Source: Cycas panzhihuaensis
Taxonomy: Eukaryota; Cycadophyta
Assembly (NCBI GenBank): GCA_023213395.1
Contig: CM041465.1
Location: 164,307,741 to 164,371,740 of the forward strand
DNA: 64,000 nucleotides
Reading direction: 5' to 3'
Shown in pieces: positions 1 to 11,207 of the stretch. Positions within the stretch are counted from its first letter, which is position 1; the number at the start of each line of letters is the position of its first letter. A program made the position numbers and the translations under genes. Under the pieces are notes generated by a model. That model made no database searches. It saw only the letters and a list, made by a program, of their open reading frames with translations, and was not told where the DNA came from.

Positions 1-80
1 TGCTTGTTGTATGAGTTGGCTCGTTGGGGGCCATCGGAAGCTGGTTAAAGATCTGTTGTAGAGATTTAAGTTAGCAGAGC
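1..80 (+). repeat. possible 3' tail of the 5' LTR of element A plus degenerate primer site
   Basis: The blocks tgcttgttgt and ggttaaagat at 1-54 recur in the same order at 5646-5675, downstream of the polypurine tract, as expected for the ends of two LTRs. They are separated by about 30 extra bases here. The bases at about 71-80 (ttagcagagc) resemble the end of the plant initiator-tRNA primer site tggtatcagagc. The match is short, so this stays tentative. Confidence 0.3.
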
Positions 81-1319
81 ATATACTAATGGTGATTTAA
101 CAACTTTGATGACAACCACGTCTATGTACAAGTAAGCCCTTTATACTTCTCATCAAAATATCAAAAAAAAATTGATAAGAAAAGGTTGTTTTTTATATAT
201 TGTCTATTTCCAAACCTTCGTGTAGTACCTATGGACGTGATTAAAGCCTGTATTAGTAGTTTTCTATCTAAGTGTTTGATTGAAATTTATAGTAATAGAA
301 GGCTATTTTATTAAATTTTCTAGGTATTTTTCAGAGTATTAGAGACTCATGTGCATAAAGAGAGCCTATAACAGCCATATAAAGGCTATCCAGGTACTTA
401 TTAACATGCCTGTGCATGTTTAAAACCTAGTTGGGCCATGTAGAGGTAGTTTTGGCTCCATTAAGAATTGGCTGGGTATTATTCATATTGATTGAGGGCT
501 ATTCTTATCGATTGGGTGCTATTTGTGTTAGTTGAAGGTATGATTACACTGGTTGGGCACTTCTACATGTGGCTAGGCTCTTCTTAGGGGCTACCGGACT
601 GAAATCAAGCTATTTACCAGTCATACTAGTATGTAATGACCCGTATCTATAGTCGTGGGTCTAAATTAAGGTGTGCGCAAGTCAGTGTTCTCCTTTATAT
701 ATTTACAGCTGTTCTACGTCTCTTTGTCCTTTGCGCAAAGATTTAGAGAGTGGATTTTGATTTATTTGAGCTAAGGTTGACACTTTATAATATATCTTAT
801 GCACTTCAATATCAATTCTCCATGTGGGTTTAATTTGGATGGACGCCCTTCTTCAAAAAGTCGCACTTTTTAGGAATATACCTTTTGGCATATTCCCCTC
901 AATAAAAATATATAAAAAGTGACCTTTATACCATTAATACATAATGTTTTTCATAGTGTGAAGTAATTAAAGCCTCCTTGAGTTGTTTTGAGCATGGATT
1001 GAGGAGTATTTTTTGGTGTTTTGACTTGGAGACTATGCATTTATACCCTATGGAGCCATCCTTTGTACTTGGAGCACCATTTTAAGTGCCTTGAGGGTCA
1101 TTTTTTGACTTTTTAAAGGGTATTTAAAGGTATTTGTTGGCAATTTATGAGAGAAAATAGTCGTTGACTCACTCGATGCATGTGTAGTCAATGTTTGATT
1201 CCCTCTAGAGCATGCCCTTAAGCTAAAGGAGGACACATGGGTGTATTTTTATCCTAAAGACATTCATTTTGGTGTTGTTTAACTCATATTAAAGCTTGTT
1301 TCTTGAGATGGAGTGCATT
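81..1319 (+). other. untranslated leader of element A, no gene seen
   Basis: This 1.2-kb AT-rich stretch lies between the tentative primer site and the gag start. I see no convincing coding signal on either strand; the 62-codon minus-strand frame near 1048-1236 has no recognisable motif. Long leaders are common in plant copia elements. Confidence 0.5.
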
Positions 1320-2160
1320 ATGCCTAAGGTTATCTTCAATGGTAACAATTTCAATGAGTGGAAGGCCAATATGGAGCTCATTCTAATGGTGAATTAACTC
1401 TAGGGTATCACTAAGGTGAAGGTGGACACGATTCTACTAGACCATAAAGAGTATGTTTGTTTTGAAGAGAAGAAATTTATAGCCATGGGACTATTGAAAC
1501 TATCACTAGCACTAGACCAAAGAGCTTTGGTTCATAATCTAGATGAACTAGACGAAATTTGGACAAAGTTGTATGAAACCTTTGAAAAGAAGAAGACAAA
1601 TAGACGTCTTGCCCTGATGTTGGAGTTGCTTAATTCACATGTGGAAGATAAGAACAACATCAACTCCTACTTTAATAAAATAACAGACTTGAAGAATAAG
1701 CTAGAAGAACTTAAGCAGAACTTGGTTGATAATGTGTTACTATTCACAATAATCATGTTGAAGCTACTAGCTATGTTTGCCACTTTCTAGACCATTTATG
1801 GTAGAGACAAAGTGATGGAAGCAGAAACATTTCATAGGCTTAAAAACCTAATTCTAGTAGAGGATGTCAAGCTTAAATTTCATGGAATGCTTAGAGGTTT
1901 TGATTCAAATCAGGCCCTAGCCATGAAAACTCAAAGCAAGAAGGTTGTTAAGGAGGAGAAGATCATACAAAGGTCAAGAGAAAGTTCACAAGATAAGAAG
2001 AAGTTCAACGAAAAGTGTAATTAATACAAGAAGGATGGTCACAACAAGAAGAACTATTGGTTCAAGCATCGTGACAAGCGCAAAGTTAACCGGCATGATA
2101 AAGGGAAGAGTGTTGCTGCTCATTGCGTCAGACCACAGACCTTATCAACCAATTCAGATT
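1320..2160 (+). pseudogene. copia gag (nucleocapsid polyprotein), broken
   Basis: Reading from the ATG at 1320, the protein opens with MPKVIFNGNNFNEWKANMEL, the usual start of a plant copia Gag (UBN2-type). A helical capsid region follows (LDELDEIWTKLYETFEKK and nearby). A degenerate zinc knuckle (KCN-stop-YKKDGHNKKNYW) sits near 2012-2065; its later Cys positions are lost. In-frame stops occur near 1395, 1404, 1788 and 2022, yet the frame stays the same across them, so these are substitutions rather than indels. In life Gag would package element RNA in cytoplasmic particles. Confidence 0.8.
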
Positions 2161-2345
2161 GGAGAGATTATTGGGTACTTGACTCAAGAGCGTAGAAGCA
2201 TATCTCTTACAGGAGGCAAAACTTTAATACGATGACCAAAAATTAGAGTGGTGCTGAAATTGTCCTTAGAGATGCTTATATCTTACTAGTGGAAGGTATT
2301 GACGAAGTCTCTATTATAAGAGGTAAGTTTACCAGGGTATACTAT
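2161..2345 (+). pseudogene. copia aspartic protease remnant
   Basis: The peptide DYWVLDSRA-stop-KHIS matches the copia protease active-site pattern WxLDSGASxHx, with the catalytic Asp kept but the Gly changed to Arg and a stop after it. It continues in the gag frame, as copia gag-pol is a single polyprotein. The enzyme would have cleaved that polyprotein. It is inactive here. Confidence 0.7.
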
Positions 2346-2539
2346 GTACTCAAGATGTAGTTAAACCTTCTTTCAGCCTGGGAAATCTACAAACAAGGCA
2401 TGAAGGTGGAGCTCTATGATGATAAATGCTTGATTAAAGATCCAAAGTAGAACTTTGCTACTAGAAAATTCAGGGATAACTTTTAGGCATTTGAAATTTA
2501 ACAATTTCAAAAGAAGTCTTATGCCTTTGTTACCAATGC

Positions 2540-3365
2540 AGATAAAGTGAGTAAATTGTGGCACAATCACCTCAGATATCTTAAATATAGGAGTATTGTA
2601 CTATTGAAGAGGTTGAAAATGGTAGAAAGATTACCGTTGGTTTCCTACTCATATGGTGTTTTTGAAGGGTGTATATATGGTAAGCATCACTGCTACCCTT
2701 TTACTTAGGATAATGCCTAGAGAGCCAAGGAGAAGCTGGAGCTTATGCACTCAGATATAATGGGAACACTCCCTAACCCTTCGATGTATGGAGCTTGGTA
2801 TACCCATCTATTTATAGATGATTATACTAAGAAGGCCTGGGTCTACTTTCTTAAGAATAAGTCAAATGCATTTGATTGCTTCCATGACTAGAAAGTGATA
2901 GTGGAAAATGAATATGATAAGAAGATAAAGTCTTTAAGAAGTGATAATGGCAAAGAATTCGACAACCATGTGTTCAATTAGTTTTGCCACAATTATGGTA
3001 TAAAGTAGAAATTTATGGTCCCATATACCCCATAACAGCATGGAGTTGCTAAAAGAAAAAGTCATACCATGATAGAGATGGCGAGGTGTATGGTACACAC
3101 TAAAAACCTACTATTGAAGTTTTGGGCAGAAGTTATGACAACTGCTATTTATATTTTGAATTGGGTACCCACTCAAGTAGTTCATAGCATGACCCCCGAA
3201 GAGAAATGGACTAGTTAGAAGCTTATCATTAGCTATTTAAGAACCTTTGCGTATATAACATACACCCACATCCTAGATGATACCCACAAAAATCTAGATC
3301 GAAAGAGTATGAAGTGCATATTCATGGGGTATTGCACTGAGAATAAAGCCTACAGACTATGGGAT
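2540..3365 (+). pseudogene. copia integrase remnant
   Basis: The pre-integrase zinc region appears as KLWHNHLRYLKYRSI. The catalytic core then follows: ELMHSDIMGTLP, the FIDDYTKKAWVYFLKNKS block, and SLRSDNGKEFDNHVFN. The conserved PYTP-x-QHGVAKRKSHTMIEMARCM segment contains a stop. The C-terminal part ends in the MGYCTENKAYRLWDP block. Several stops replace Gln or Trp codons. The order of blocks leaves little doubt about identity. Confidence 0.85.
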
Positions 3366-3769
3366 CCATAGGGGAAGAAGATTGTAGTTAGTTGGGATGT
3401 AAAATTTGATGAGTTATTGACGTATCATGCTAAAAAATCATCAAAGGAGCCTTTTTACCCCCTTCTCCCATTTCCATATTCATCAAGCGAAGAGGATGAT
3501 GAGCCAGTCACTGGAACACCTAAGGAAGCAGGACCAACTGGAACGAGTACTAGTAAGGAGTCATCGTGAGATGAAGTACCTCCAACAATAGGTCCTTTAA
3601 TACCTTTATGGGTAAGGGAGACTCTCAAAGATTCTGGTGTGGTGATGCATAACTGGACTGATGATAGAAGAACGAGAAGTCAGCATACCAGTCAAACTCT
3701 GCTGGTAGATACCAACAACTCTAGTGATCCTGATTCGTTTGATGAAGCAAAAGAAGATCCATGTTAGAG
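3366..3769 (+). other. spacer between integrase and RT of element A
   Basis: A low-conservation linker rich in acidic and Ser/Thr codons (SSSEEDDEPVTGTPKEAGP) occupies this part, as in most plant copia polyproteins. It is coding in origin but shows no domain. Confidence 0.55.
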
Positions 3770-4700
3770 AGCTACAGTGGAGGAGAAGTATGGTTCTTTA
3801 ATTAAAAATAATACATGGGATTTGGTTCTACTCCCTTCAATGAAGAACCTTGTTAGATGCAAGTAGGTCTATAAGATAAAGTTCTACTCCGATTGAGAGG
3901 TCGATAAGTACAAGGCTAGAGTTGTTGCATAGAGATTTAAGCAAAAAGAAGGAATTAACTATGAGGAGATGTTTACACTAGTCTCCAGAATGACAATGGT
4001 CTACTTGTTCATTTCCTTAGTAGCTACTTATAGTTGGGAGTTACACCAGATGGACATCAAGTTTGCATTCCTTAATGGAGATTTAAAGGAGGAGATATAT
4101 ATATTATAGCCTCTGGGATTCATTAAGATGGCCACAAGCATCTTGTTTGTTATTTTAAAAAGTCAATCTATGGCCTAAAACAAGCACCTTATGCTTGGTA
4201 CAAAAAGACGGATGCTAAGTTAAAAGATAAAGGTTTCGAGATTTCAGAACTTGATCCAAATATGTATGTGAAAAGAAGAGGGACTTCAATAGTTGCTTGT
4301 GTGGTATATGTAGATGATTTGATCATCGGCAGTAACTATGGCAAGGCTATTGCTAAAGTTAAATCTAATCTGGAAGCTTCATTTTATATGACAAACCTCA
4401 GGAGACTTCACTACTTCTTGGGCATTCAAATCAGATAGATGGATGATAGGATCATGTTGTTACAATCATAGTATGTGAAGAACTTGCTAGAGAAATTTGG
4501 AATGCAGAATTATAAACAAGTTATAACACCATGTATAAAAGGTACAAAGTTGCAGAAGGATATGGCCAAACCCTATGTAGATGGAACAAAGTATCGCCAA
4601 TTGGTAGGGAGTCTGATCTATTTGACTCATATAGGCCAGATATCACATACGTTGTTGGATTGGTTTCCCGCTATATGCAAAATCCTTAAGAGCCTCATTT
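3770..4700 (+). pseudogene. copia reverse transcriptase remnant with frameshift
   Basis: Recognisable blocks are the NNTWDLV entry, KARVVA-x-RFKQKEGINYEEMF, HQMDIKFAFLNGDLKEEIYI, IYGLKQAPYAWYKK, and the catalytic VVYVDDLIIGSN. LHYFLGIQI and RQLVGSLIYLTH follow. The reading frame changes between the LNGDLKEE and YGLKQAP blocks, near 4130-4160, in addition to several stops. The YVDD catalytic Asp pair is intact. Downstream, 4475-4702 is an open stretch of the connection region. Confidence 0.88.
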
Positions 4701-5260
4701 AGTTGTAGTAAAGCAGATTCTGAAGTATTTGAAGGAAACAATCAATCTTGGTCTCGAATATCATCAAGGTGAAGAGATAAGGTTGCATGGCTACACATAT
4801 ACTGATTAGGGAGGAGACTTTAATGATTAGAAATCCATTATTGGGTACCTATTTGGTGTTGGTAATGGATTTATTTCATGGTAGTCAAATAAGCAGTAGA
4901 TAGTGGCACTATCTTCTACAAAGGTAGAATATCAAGGACTTGGTACTGGTACAAAGGAAGCAGTATGGTTGTAAGGTCTCTTGGAGATTTTTGGAGTTTC
5001 AAATGGACATATGACTATCTTTTTTGATAATCAGAGTACCATTCGTTTGTCGAAGAATCTGGAGTTTTATGCGTATACAAAGCATATCGAGATTAAGCAC
5101 CATTATATTCATGAATAGATCAAATCAGGGAAACTAGTCGACTATTGTACAAGTAAATTTTAGCTTGCAGATGTGTTCACTAAGCCACTCACTAAAGATC
5201 AATTCACAAAGATACATACCAAGCTAGGATTCACCAATATTATCCTTAAGGGGGGATGTA
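4701..5260 (+). pseudogene. copia RNase H remnant and polyprotein C-terminus
   Basis: Blocks seen are YTD-stop-GGDFND, a degenerate SIIGYLFGVGNGFISW, ALSSTKVEYQGL, DNQSTIRLSKN and the EIKHHYIHE segment. The terminal LADVFTKPLTKDQFTKIHTKLG is also clear. Stops fall mostly where Gln or Trp is expected. The C-terminal block is the usual end of copia pol, so little is missing. Confidence 0.85.
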
Positions 5261-5344
5261 TCAATAAGGATAAAGAAGCTACAGAATAGTTCCAGCCTTC
5301 GTGATAACATAATTGTTGTAGTTGGCCAGCTCCCCACATTCACA

Positions 5345-5680
5345 TTAAAGGGGGATGTTAACATGGCAGTTAACTATTAAGACACTATATTAATATTAAT
5401 GTGGTTTAACTAAGGTGATTAAGCAAAAATGTGTAACTTATTTGGAGGGTCATAACTCTAATTGGGTGACACCTCTTTGAAGAGTATAAAAGCCTTGAGG
5501 CCTTGTGTATTCAATGTATCAAATCAATTGTGCAATAATCAACGTGATCCATCAAGGATCCTTTAGTGATGGGTTTTTTTCTAAAAGGGTTTTTTCCATG
5601 TAAATCCTATGTATTGTGCATTTATTTTTTGTGTGTACTCTTATTTGCTTGTTGTGTATGGTTAAAGATTCTATGGATAG
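5345..5680 (+). repeat. polypurine tract and probable 3' LTR of element A
   Basis: The purine run aaaggggga at about 5347-5355 is followed by TGTTAACATGGCAG from 5356, the expected polypurine tract-LTR junction. A TATA-like agtataaaag at 5483-5492 would fit an LTR promoter. The 3' end is placed near 5680 only by short blocks shared with the window start. A second purine run with TG lies at 5249-5260, inside the 3' untranslated part, and is less likely to be the true junction. Confidence 0.55.
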
Positions 5681-5689
5681 GAACATTTA

Positions 5690-8130
5690 TGTATGATTTT
5701 ATATTCCTGAACAATCCCCTTCCTATTTGTATTAAAAACTTGCCTTGTGTAGATTTTATATATGACCTCATGTATGAATAATCTTAGATATTGTGCGTTG
5801 AGGGTTCAATTTAATAGAGATTCTATGGCATGCTTTTATATCGTTCCCATTAGAGTTTATACTTGGAATAGGAAGGAGATTAGGGGATAAGGAGTCAGGG
5901 GGGGGGGGGGGGGGGTATGTAAGTATTATGACATAAAGTTGGGGGTTCTTAGTTATGAGAGAGTTAGATGGGAATGAAAGGGATAGAAAAATAGTTGTTG
6001 GGATTGGCAGCCATAGTAAGAATTTCATATTAGTGATGGGTTTAATAGGATAAATAATGGTAAGACATAGGTTTTGGACAACTTGGAATAGTAGCATTAT
6101 TGTGTAGTTAAATTATTGCTCAAGTATTAAAAAAAAAATATGTACTTAAACTAAAGGTGGAGTATGAATATTTATAAAGAGATAAGGGAATGATAGGTTA
6201 AAATGTAGTTTAGGTGAGGGAGAGGGAGCAAGAGGGCATATAGGAAGTGGAATTTGGAGATACAACCCTATAAATAGATAGAAGGGTGATTGAGGGTACT
6301 GGTATAGGAAGGGACATAAAAACTAAGGTGTAAGGAGTAGGTATGACATGTGAAAGGGATGTGTGGATAATGGTAAGCAAGACGAGAGTGATAAGGGGTA
6401 AAGGTAAGGACTGATTTTGGGAGATATGAGAAAGAATTGTGGGAAGCAAAATTTGGGATGAGGTTGACTAGAGGTGAAAACAATGTGTGTTAAGGATAGG
6501 GTAACATGTATGGAGGGTTTGTTGGGGGATGATGGGTAAGAAACGAGATGAGTGTTAATTGTCTGTGTAAGAGAAAAAAAATATAGGAGATGGGTATTGT
6601 AGGGTAGTTGATAAAAGACATTATAAGCATTTTATAAACATAGGAACTAGTGCAGACTCAACAGTTTGAGAGTGTCGATAGGAACCCTCCACTTCACAAT
6701 TCTATTTGTAACATAGATTCCACAGTATGCAACACTTAATTCCTCTACATATACCAAGATTCACCTACATTGTAAATATTTTATATTAACACTGGCAGTG
6801 GTTAGGTTATATAATATACAAATTTGTAATGACAGATGGGATCATAGAAATCCCACAATTTTAGAATCTAGAATTGCTATAACACCTCTACAAATTACGA
6901 CTAGGATTGTAGGAGAAGGTCTTGGTATTGCTGAATAATATATTTATGGCGCTTAAGGGGATTTAGAAAGTAATTATTGGCAAAGTCATTACTCCCTACG
7001 TTGAGACTAAAAACTGCTTCTGATATGATATTTGTGGCATTCTCCTCTCCAATTACCACGTGTTTTTTTTTTTTTTAACTCTATTTTTATAAAATGGAAG
7101 TTTATACACCCTTGAGTGGAGACCCCTCAACCCCCTTACCTAAGTTATTTGAGGGCGCCTATCAACGCAAAGAGGTACACAGGAAAAGGGTATTACAGTG
7201 TAAGCATGAGAGGGGAATGGGGATGGCATAGGGTTCTAAAGAAATTAGGGAATGACACTTGCATAGAGACTATGGAGGATAAATAGAAAATGAGGATTAG
7301 GTAGAATGACAGGAAATTTATACGGGGATATATCAAGGGGAGAGACATGAGGTAAAATAGAAGTGGAGGGTAATGATAAGGCACATTAGGATTGGAAGTA
7401 GAAGATGGTATGTACATCAAATTAATAAGGGAATGAAGGTCATGATTGAGGGGTGTTGATGAATAACTACAACTCACATGGGTGAGTGTCAAGGATCAAT
7501 GAAAGGGGCGCATAAGGATTATAAATAACAATGTAAGTGATGAAGGATAAACATAATGGGGTATGCAAGCAATTTTACAGAATAGCACACATGAAGAGTA
7601 TCTATAGGATAAATAGGGGATCAATTTTAAGTATTCCTTATAGGACAAGGGTTTCGATGAGGGTCGATGGGAACTATATGTAAGGGAATACATAGGAGGA
7701 AGTCAAATAGATGATAAAAAGAAGTAGACATTGCTTGTAAGACAACTTTATGGGCGGAGAGAAAATGAATAAGGCCTTGTACGTGGGATGTATATTAGTA
7801 GAATTAGGGACTACAAAGAGAAGATGTTTCATAGGTGAATGAAGGACATCCTGATGATAAAAATGATGTAGTAACCACTCAAATCAAAGCCACTAAAACC
7901 AACTTTTTAAGAAAACTAATGATTTAGAAAATTGATGCTTGTAAATAAAGTCATAACTAAAACAATAACGATATGTCATTAAAAAACTGAAAACAAACTA
8001 AAAAATCAAATTAGACCCTCTCATTCAAGGATTTGATCACATGGAACAAGTTATATGACCATGTCATAGCATCACAAAGAACTAGATGGATTTCAAAATA
8101 AATTTCAAAAAAATTTAATATCATGTACCT
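5690..8130. other. gene-free, strand-asymmetric purine-rich stretch
   Basis: Over roughly 5.8-7.7 kb the plus strand is strongly enriched in G and A (runs such as gggaatgaaagggatag), so the minus strand shows several open frames rich in Ser, Pro, Leu and Tyr. None has a domain, a plausible start context or homology I recognise. They are best read as by-products of composition. A run of 18 G lies at 5898-5915 and a T run near 7063-7077. No LTR ends, RT motifs or RNA gene are visible. Confidence 0.55.
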
Positions 8131-8131
8131 C

Positions 8132-8152
8132 TATATATATATATATATATAT
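8132..8152. repeat. TA dinucleotide microsatellite
   Basis: About ten uninterrupted TA units. It lies just left of the LINE 3' region (minus strand) and could be the simple-repeat tail with which some plant LINEs end, but I cannot see target duplications to prove that. Confidence 0.8.
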
Positions 8153-8220
8153 GAAGGTAAATAGATATCATTAAATTGAAAAATCAAATGCAATACAATT
8201 TAGGTGGTGTGTTCATTAGG

Positions 8221-8929
8221 TCAAGAAGATCTAATAACCAAATCTTTTACATGTAGAGCACTAAAGATAGTAACATCTATTTGAAGGTGTTTCCTAAGGT
8301 TTTGCTTAAGAGGACTAAAACAAGGATTGTGAAACAACCATAAAAGAATTTCCTTCTTGATGTGATTAAAGGTGTGGTTAAAGAAAGGCACCACTTGTTG
8401 GAAATAAGCCATCATTCAAAATTTTCAGATTTCATACATGATGGTCTTGAGAAGTAGTAGCCAGAGATCTATCTGATGGTAATGAGTAGTAAACTAATTG
8501 TAAGTTATAGACCAACTTTCTTTGATTAATTAAGAGTAAAGAGGCAGGCAACCCTCTCGAATATAGGTGAAGCCTTGATCCAGGACAAAGATTTAGAAAT
8601 AAATGTATCAAATGTCCTCGACTAGAGGATAGTGCCCAAATATGGTTAAAATTATCATTCTAAGCCCTAAAAATTAGGTAAAAGGAATAAAAGTGGATAT
8701 TCCACTTATCCCAAGAGTCCTTAAAGATGAGAGCCTTGTGTAGGATTCTCTAATGAAGCACAATGTGCTTGGGTTGAGTTTGCTTCTACCATATCTAACC
8801 CCATTTGGCTTGGGGTTGAATATGACGATATCTCTAACTATGGATCATATAGTAAAATTCTGTGGCTTCAAAAATTTAACCCCTAAAGAGGAACCTGAGA
8901 CCTTCCTCCCTGTCTAATTCCATGGTGAC
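8221..8929 (-). pseudogene. likely LINE ORF2 C-terminal end or 3' UTR
   Basis: A 64-codon open stretch at 8221-8415 contains IKKEILLWLFHNPCFSPLKQ, which is compatible with the tail of ORF2 but lacks the Cys/His ligands expected of an intact zf-RVT domain. The rest is fragmented. I assign it to the LINE by position only. Confidence 0.4.
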
Positions 8930-9480
8930 TTGAAGAGGGTCCACTTGTTGCAAAAAGAAATTGAGTCCATCAACCATCTAAAGAAGAGGAGGTTCATGAT
9001 GAGGCTTAATCTCAGTGACAAGATTAACATAATCCTTCCAACGGATCTAATCAAAATTGTGTAATTAGGCCGCAACATGCCAATTATGAGAGCTTAAGAA
9101 TTAGATGAATGGTGAAAACTCCTCTTGGTTCACTAGTGGAGGGAAACCTAGGGGCAACTATTTGTCGGTCAAAAAGTCAGCTTGAAGACCTATTGAACCA
9201 AAAGAGAACATGGTGTTATAATGGAGATTATCTTAGGTTGCAACCATATGATTCCAAATAATAGAACCTTTGCTTATATGATTAGGATCCGCTAGTTGTT
9301 ATTTAGCAGTGCAGGAGAAGTAGTATTTCCTTCTAATTATGCGAGTCCATTTATCATTTTCTCTGGTCTAGAGATCCCATAATTGCTTAGCAACTTTGAC
9401 CTATACCATAGTAAAAGGATCTTTAAGACTAAGACCACCTCGCCCTTTATGATCTGTCACCATACTCCATTTTACTAGGC
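8930..9480 (-). pseudogene. LINE ORF2 C-terminal region (zf-RVT-associated), broken
   Basis: Minus-strand translation gives GRGGLSLKDPFTM, VAKQLWDL, KWTRIIRRKYYF and GSIIWNHMVA in order. This is the well-known plant LINE stretch of the form GGLGIKDP...AKQLWRL...WARIIRAKYF...S-IWRSI that lies between the RT and the zinc-binding C-terminus. It is one of the clearest blocks in this element despite stops between segments. Confidence 0.8.
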
Positions 9481-9829
9481 AAAGTGGCTTCATTCAGCTA
9501 ACTACAATTTTTAGAGGAATCTTGTAAATAAGCTTTGAATGGCAGTAGAATTGCTTTGGGAATTTGAATGATAGACCTTAGGTAGTTAGGCTTTTGGATC
9601 AAGGTGGATTCTTTTAGACTCCAGTGGCCATCTAAATTTAGAGACTTGATTGGCCAAGAATCTAGCTTGTTCTTGATTTTCTAGATGTAATGATGCCAAT
9701 CTACAATCTCTACTCTAGAGAGGCCTATCAGAATGCCTAAATATTTGAAGATAGTGGTTCTAGGAGTAATTGGAACTCCTAGAAATGTCACCAGAGTATT
9801 TTAAGTTTCTATTGGTTCTACATTGAATA

Positions 9830-10790
9830 TAATACTAGATTTGCTATGATTAATCGCCATCCCTACAGTAAGGTCAAAAAGACTGAGAGCTTGATTCTAG
9901 ACACTGCTTTCTAGATCTAAGTGTTGGCCCAGTAGAATGGTATCATCTGTAAAAAATTGGTGTGTTGTACCCTCTATTTTATTAATTGAGATACCTTGTA
10001 GAAAACTTACAAACTAAAGCCATTTTAATAGGGAAAAGAGGCCATCCATGGCAATAACAAATAAATAGGGGGATAAAGGGAAGCCCTGGTAAATTCATCT
10101 ACTTATATAGATGAGAGAGTTAGTCGATCCATTGACCTTTATGGCCATTGAAATCGAAGAGAGCATGGATTTGATCCAACTAATATGAATTATTTACAAG
10201 GCCTTTCAGAGAAGAATGGCTAGGATAAAGTCCCATCCTACTATGTCATAAGCTTTATTAAGATCTCACTTGAGCAATGTTGCTTACAACCCTTTTGTAT
10301 GTATGGTATGAAGGACCTCTACAATCATAGTAATGCTATCTGTTATGAGTCGACCTTTAATAAATGTTATTTGACTCTCATTAATAATTTGAGGTAGGGA
10401 AGCTTTGAATCGATCGTCTATTACCTTAACTACTATTTTGTACGAGGTGTTGCATAAGTTAATGGGTCTCTAGTGTTGTATGGTGGAAGGAGTGTCATTT
10501 TTTGGAACCAAGGAGACCATGGTTGCATTGATGGCTGGGTGCATCTTCCCAGTCTTGTGTATCTCTTCTACCATATTTGCTAAGAGCTGAGGCACCTCTT
10601 CAAAGCTGATATCCAGTAAGAGCTCAACAGGCATTCCATCTAGACCAAAGGCTTTGCCATGAGGTAGTTTTGTCATAATTTTGTGGATTTCCTCCTTAGT
10701 GATTGACTTGCTAAGAGAATCATTGAGAGTCTTGTGACACTGCTTAGGCATAGGGTTCACTTTCGAGAGGATGATTTAAGCAGCGTGGGC
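9830..10790 (-). pseudogene. LINE ORF2 reverse transcriptase, broken
   Basis: In minus-strand order: the N-terminal segment at 10470-10760 (SITKEEIHKIMTKLPHGKAF, then GLDGMPVELL) matches the LINE pattern of IxxA--MxxxKAPGPDG. SRPLINVI and DLNKAYDIVGWDFILAIL (the catalytic D-x-KAYD-x-V-W block) come next. GFPLSPYLFVIAMDGLF and TDDTILLGQ follow; the last corresponds to the FADD catalytic site with Phe-Ala changed to Thr-Asp. Frame breaks separate several blocks. Function would have been target-primed reverse transcription in the nucleus. Confidence 0.88.
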
Positions 10791-11019
10791 CCTTACAAGA
10801 GAGAAACCTTGAGAAGACCACAGTGTTCCAAAATAAAGAAAATTTTCTCTTTCAATTTTGCGGTGAGAGTACGTGATCTCCGTTGGAGAGACCAAACATT
10901 TGAGGGTTTATTGATGCTGCCTAGCTTTTGTATACTGATTGAAAAATTTTGAGTTTTAATTAGCATAAAATTTTCATTGAATTTTGGACTTAAGGGTCTG
11001 GACCAACTAAGTCCAAACT

Positions 11020-11096
11020 AAGGGGTCAAATTTTCGAAGCCACAAAAGGGGTCTTCAAAAATTTGACCCCTTAGATAATAAACTAAGTCCAAACTA
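11020..11096. repeat. short inverted repeat with flanking direct repeats inside LINE ORF2
   Basis: Arms at 11020-11039 and 11053-11072 (aaggggtcaaatttt then gaag, and its complement) pair over 20 bases with one mismatch and a 13-base loop. A 16-base direct repeat (aactaagtccaaacta) occurs at 11005-11020 and 11081-11096, just outside. The block lies between the endonuclease and RT coding parts and does not fit ORF2, so it looks like an insertion. Confidence 0.75.
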
Positions 11097-11107
11097 TGAA
11101 AAGCTCA

Positions 11108-11207
11108 TTAGACAATAATTATGAAAAGCCTTAAATGAAACCATCGTTTGCACTCTTTGCCAAACTACTTGATACAAGATTTAAGGCTTTTCGTAATTAT
11201 TGTCTAA
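11108..11207. repeat. 100-bp palindromic hairpin, foldback/MITE-like
   Basis: Two 29-base arms, 11108-11136 and 11179-11207, are inverted copies with a single mismatch and a 42-base loop. The arms start ttagacaataatta. The repeat sits in the same non-coding interruption of the LINE as the smaller inverted repeat just left of it. A miniature foldback element or a hairpin-forming insertion is the simplest reading. I found no clear target duplication. Confidence 0.75.

Larger units (their letters stand above)
1..5680 (+). mobile_element. Ty1/copia LTR retrotransposon A, decayed, 5' end cut by window
   Basis: Gag, protease, integrase, reverse transcriptase and RNase H follow one another in copia order on the plus strand between about 1320 and 5250. 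A polypurine tract and probable 3' LTR start come next. Every domain carries in-frame stops and there is at least one frameshift in RT near 4130-4160, so the element is dead. The left LTR seems to run off the window start: bases 1-60 share short blocks with 5646-5675. Order and family are certain; the outer limits are not. Confidence 0.82.

Noticed and set aside
5249-5262. Earlier polypurine tract and LTR start for element A (aaggggggatgtatca)
   Set aside because: The purine run at 5347-5355 followed by TGTTAACATGG is closer to a complete junction and has a TATA-like site downstream; the earlier one is kept only as an alternative.
5768-7693. Minus-strand open frames of 65-109 codons rich in Ser, Pro, Leu and Tyr
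   Set aside because: They overlap one another and follow from the purine bias of the plus strand; no motif, start context or repeat of a domain supports a gene.
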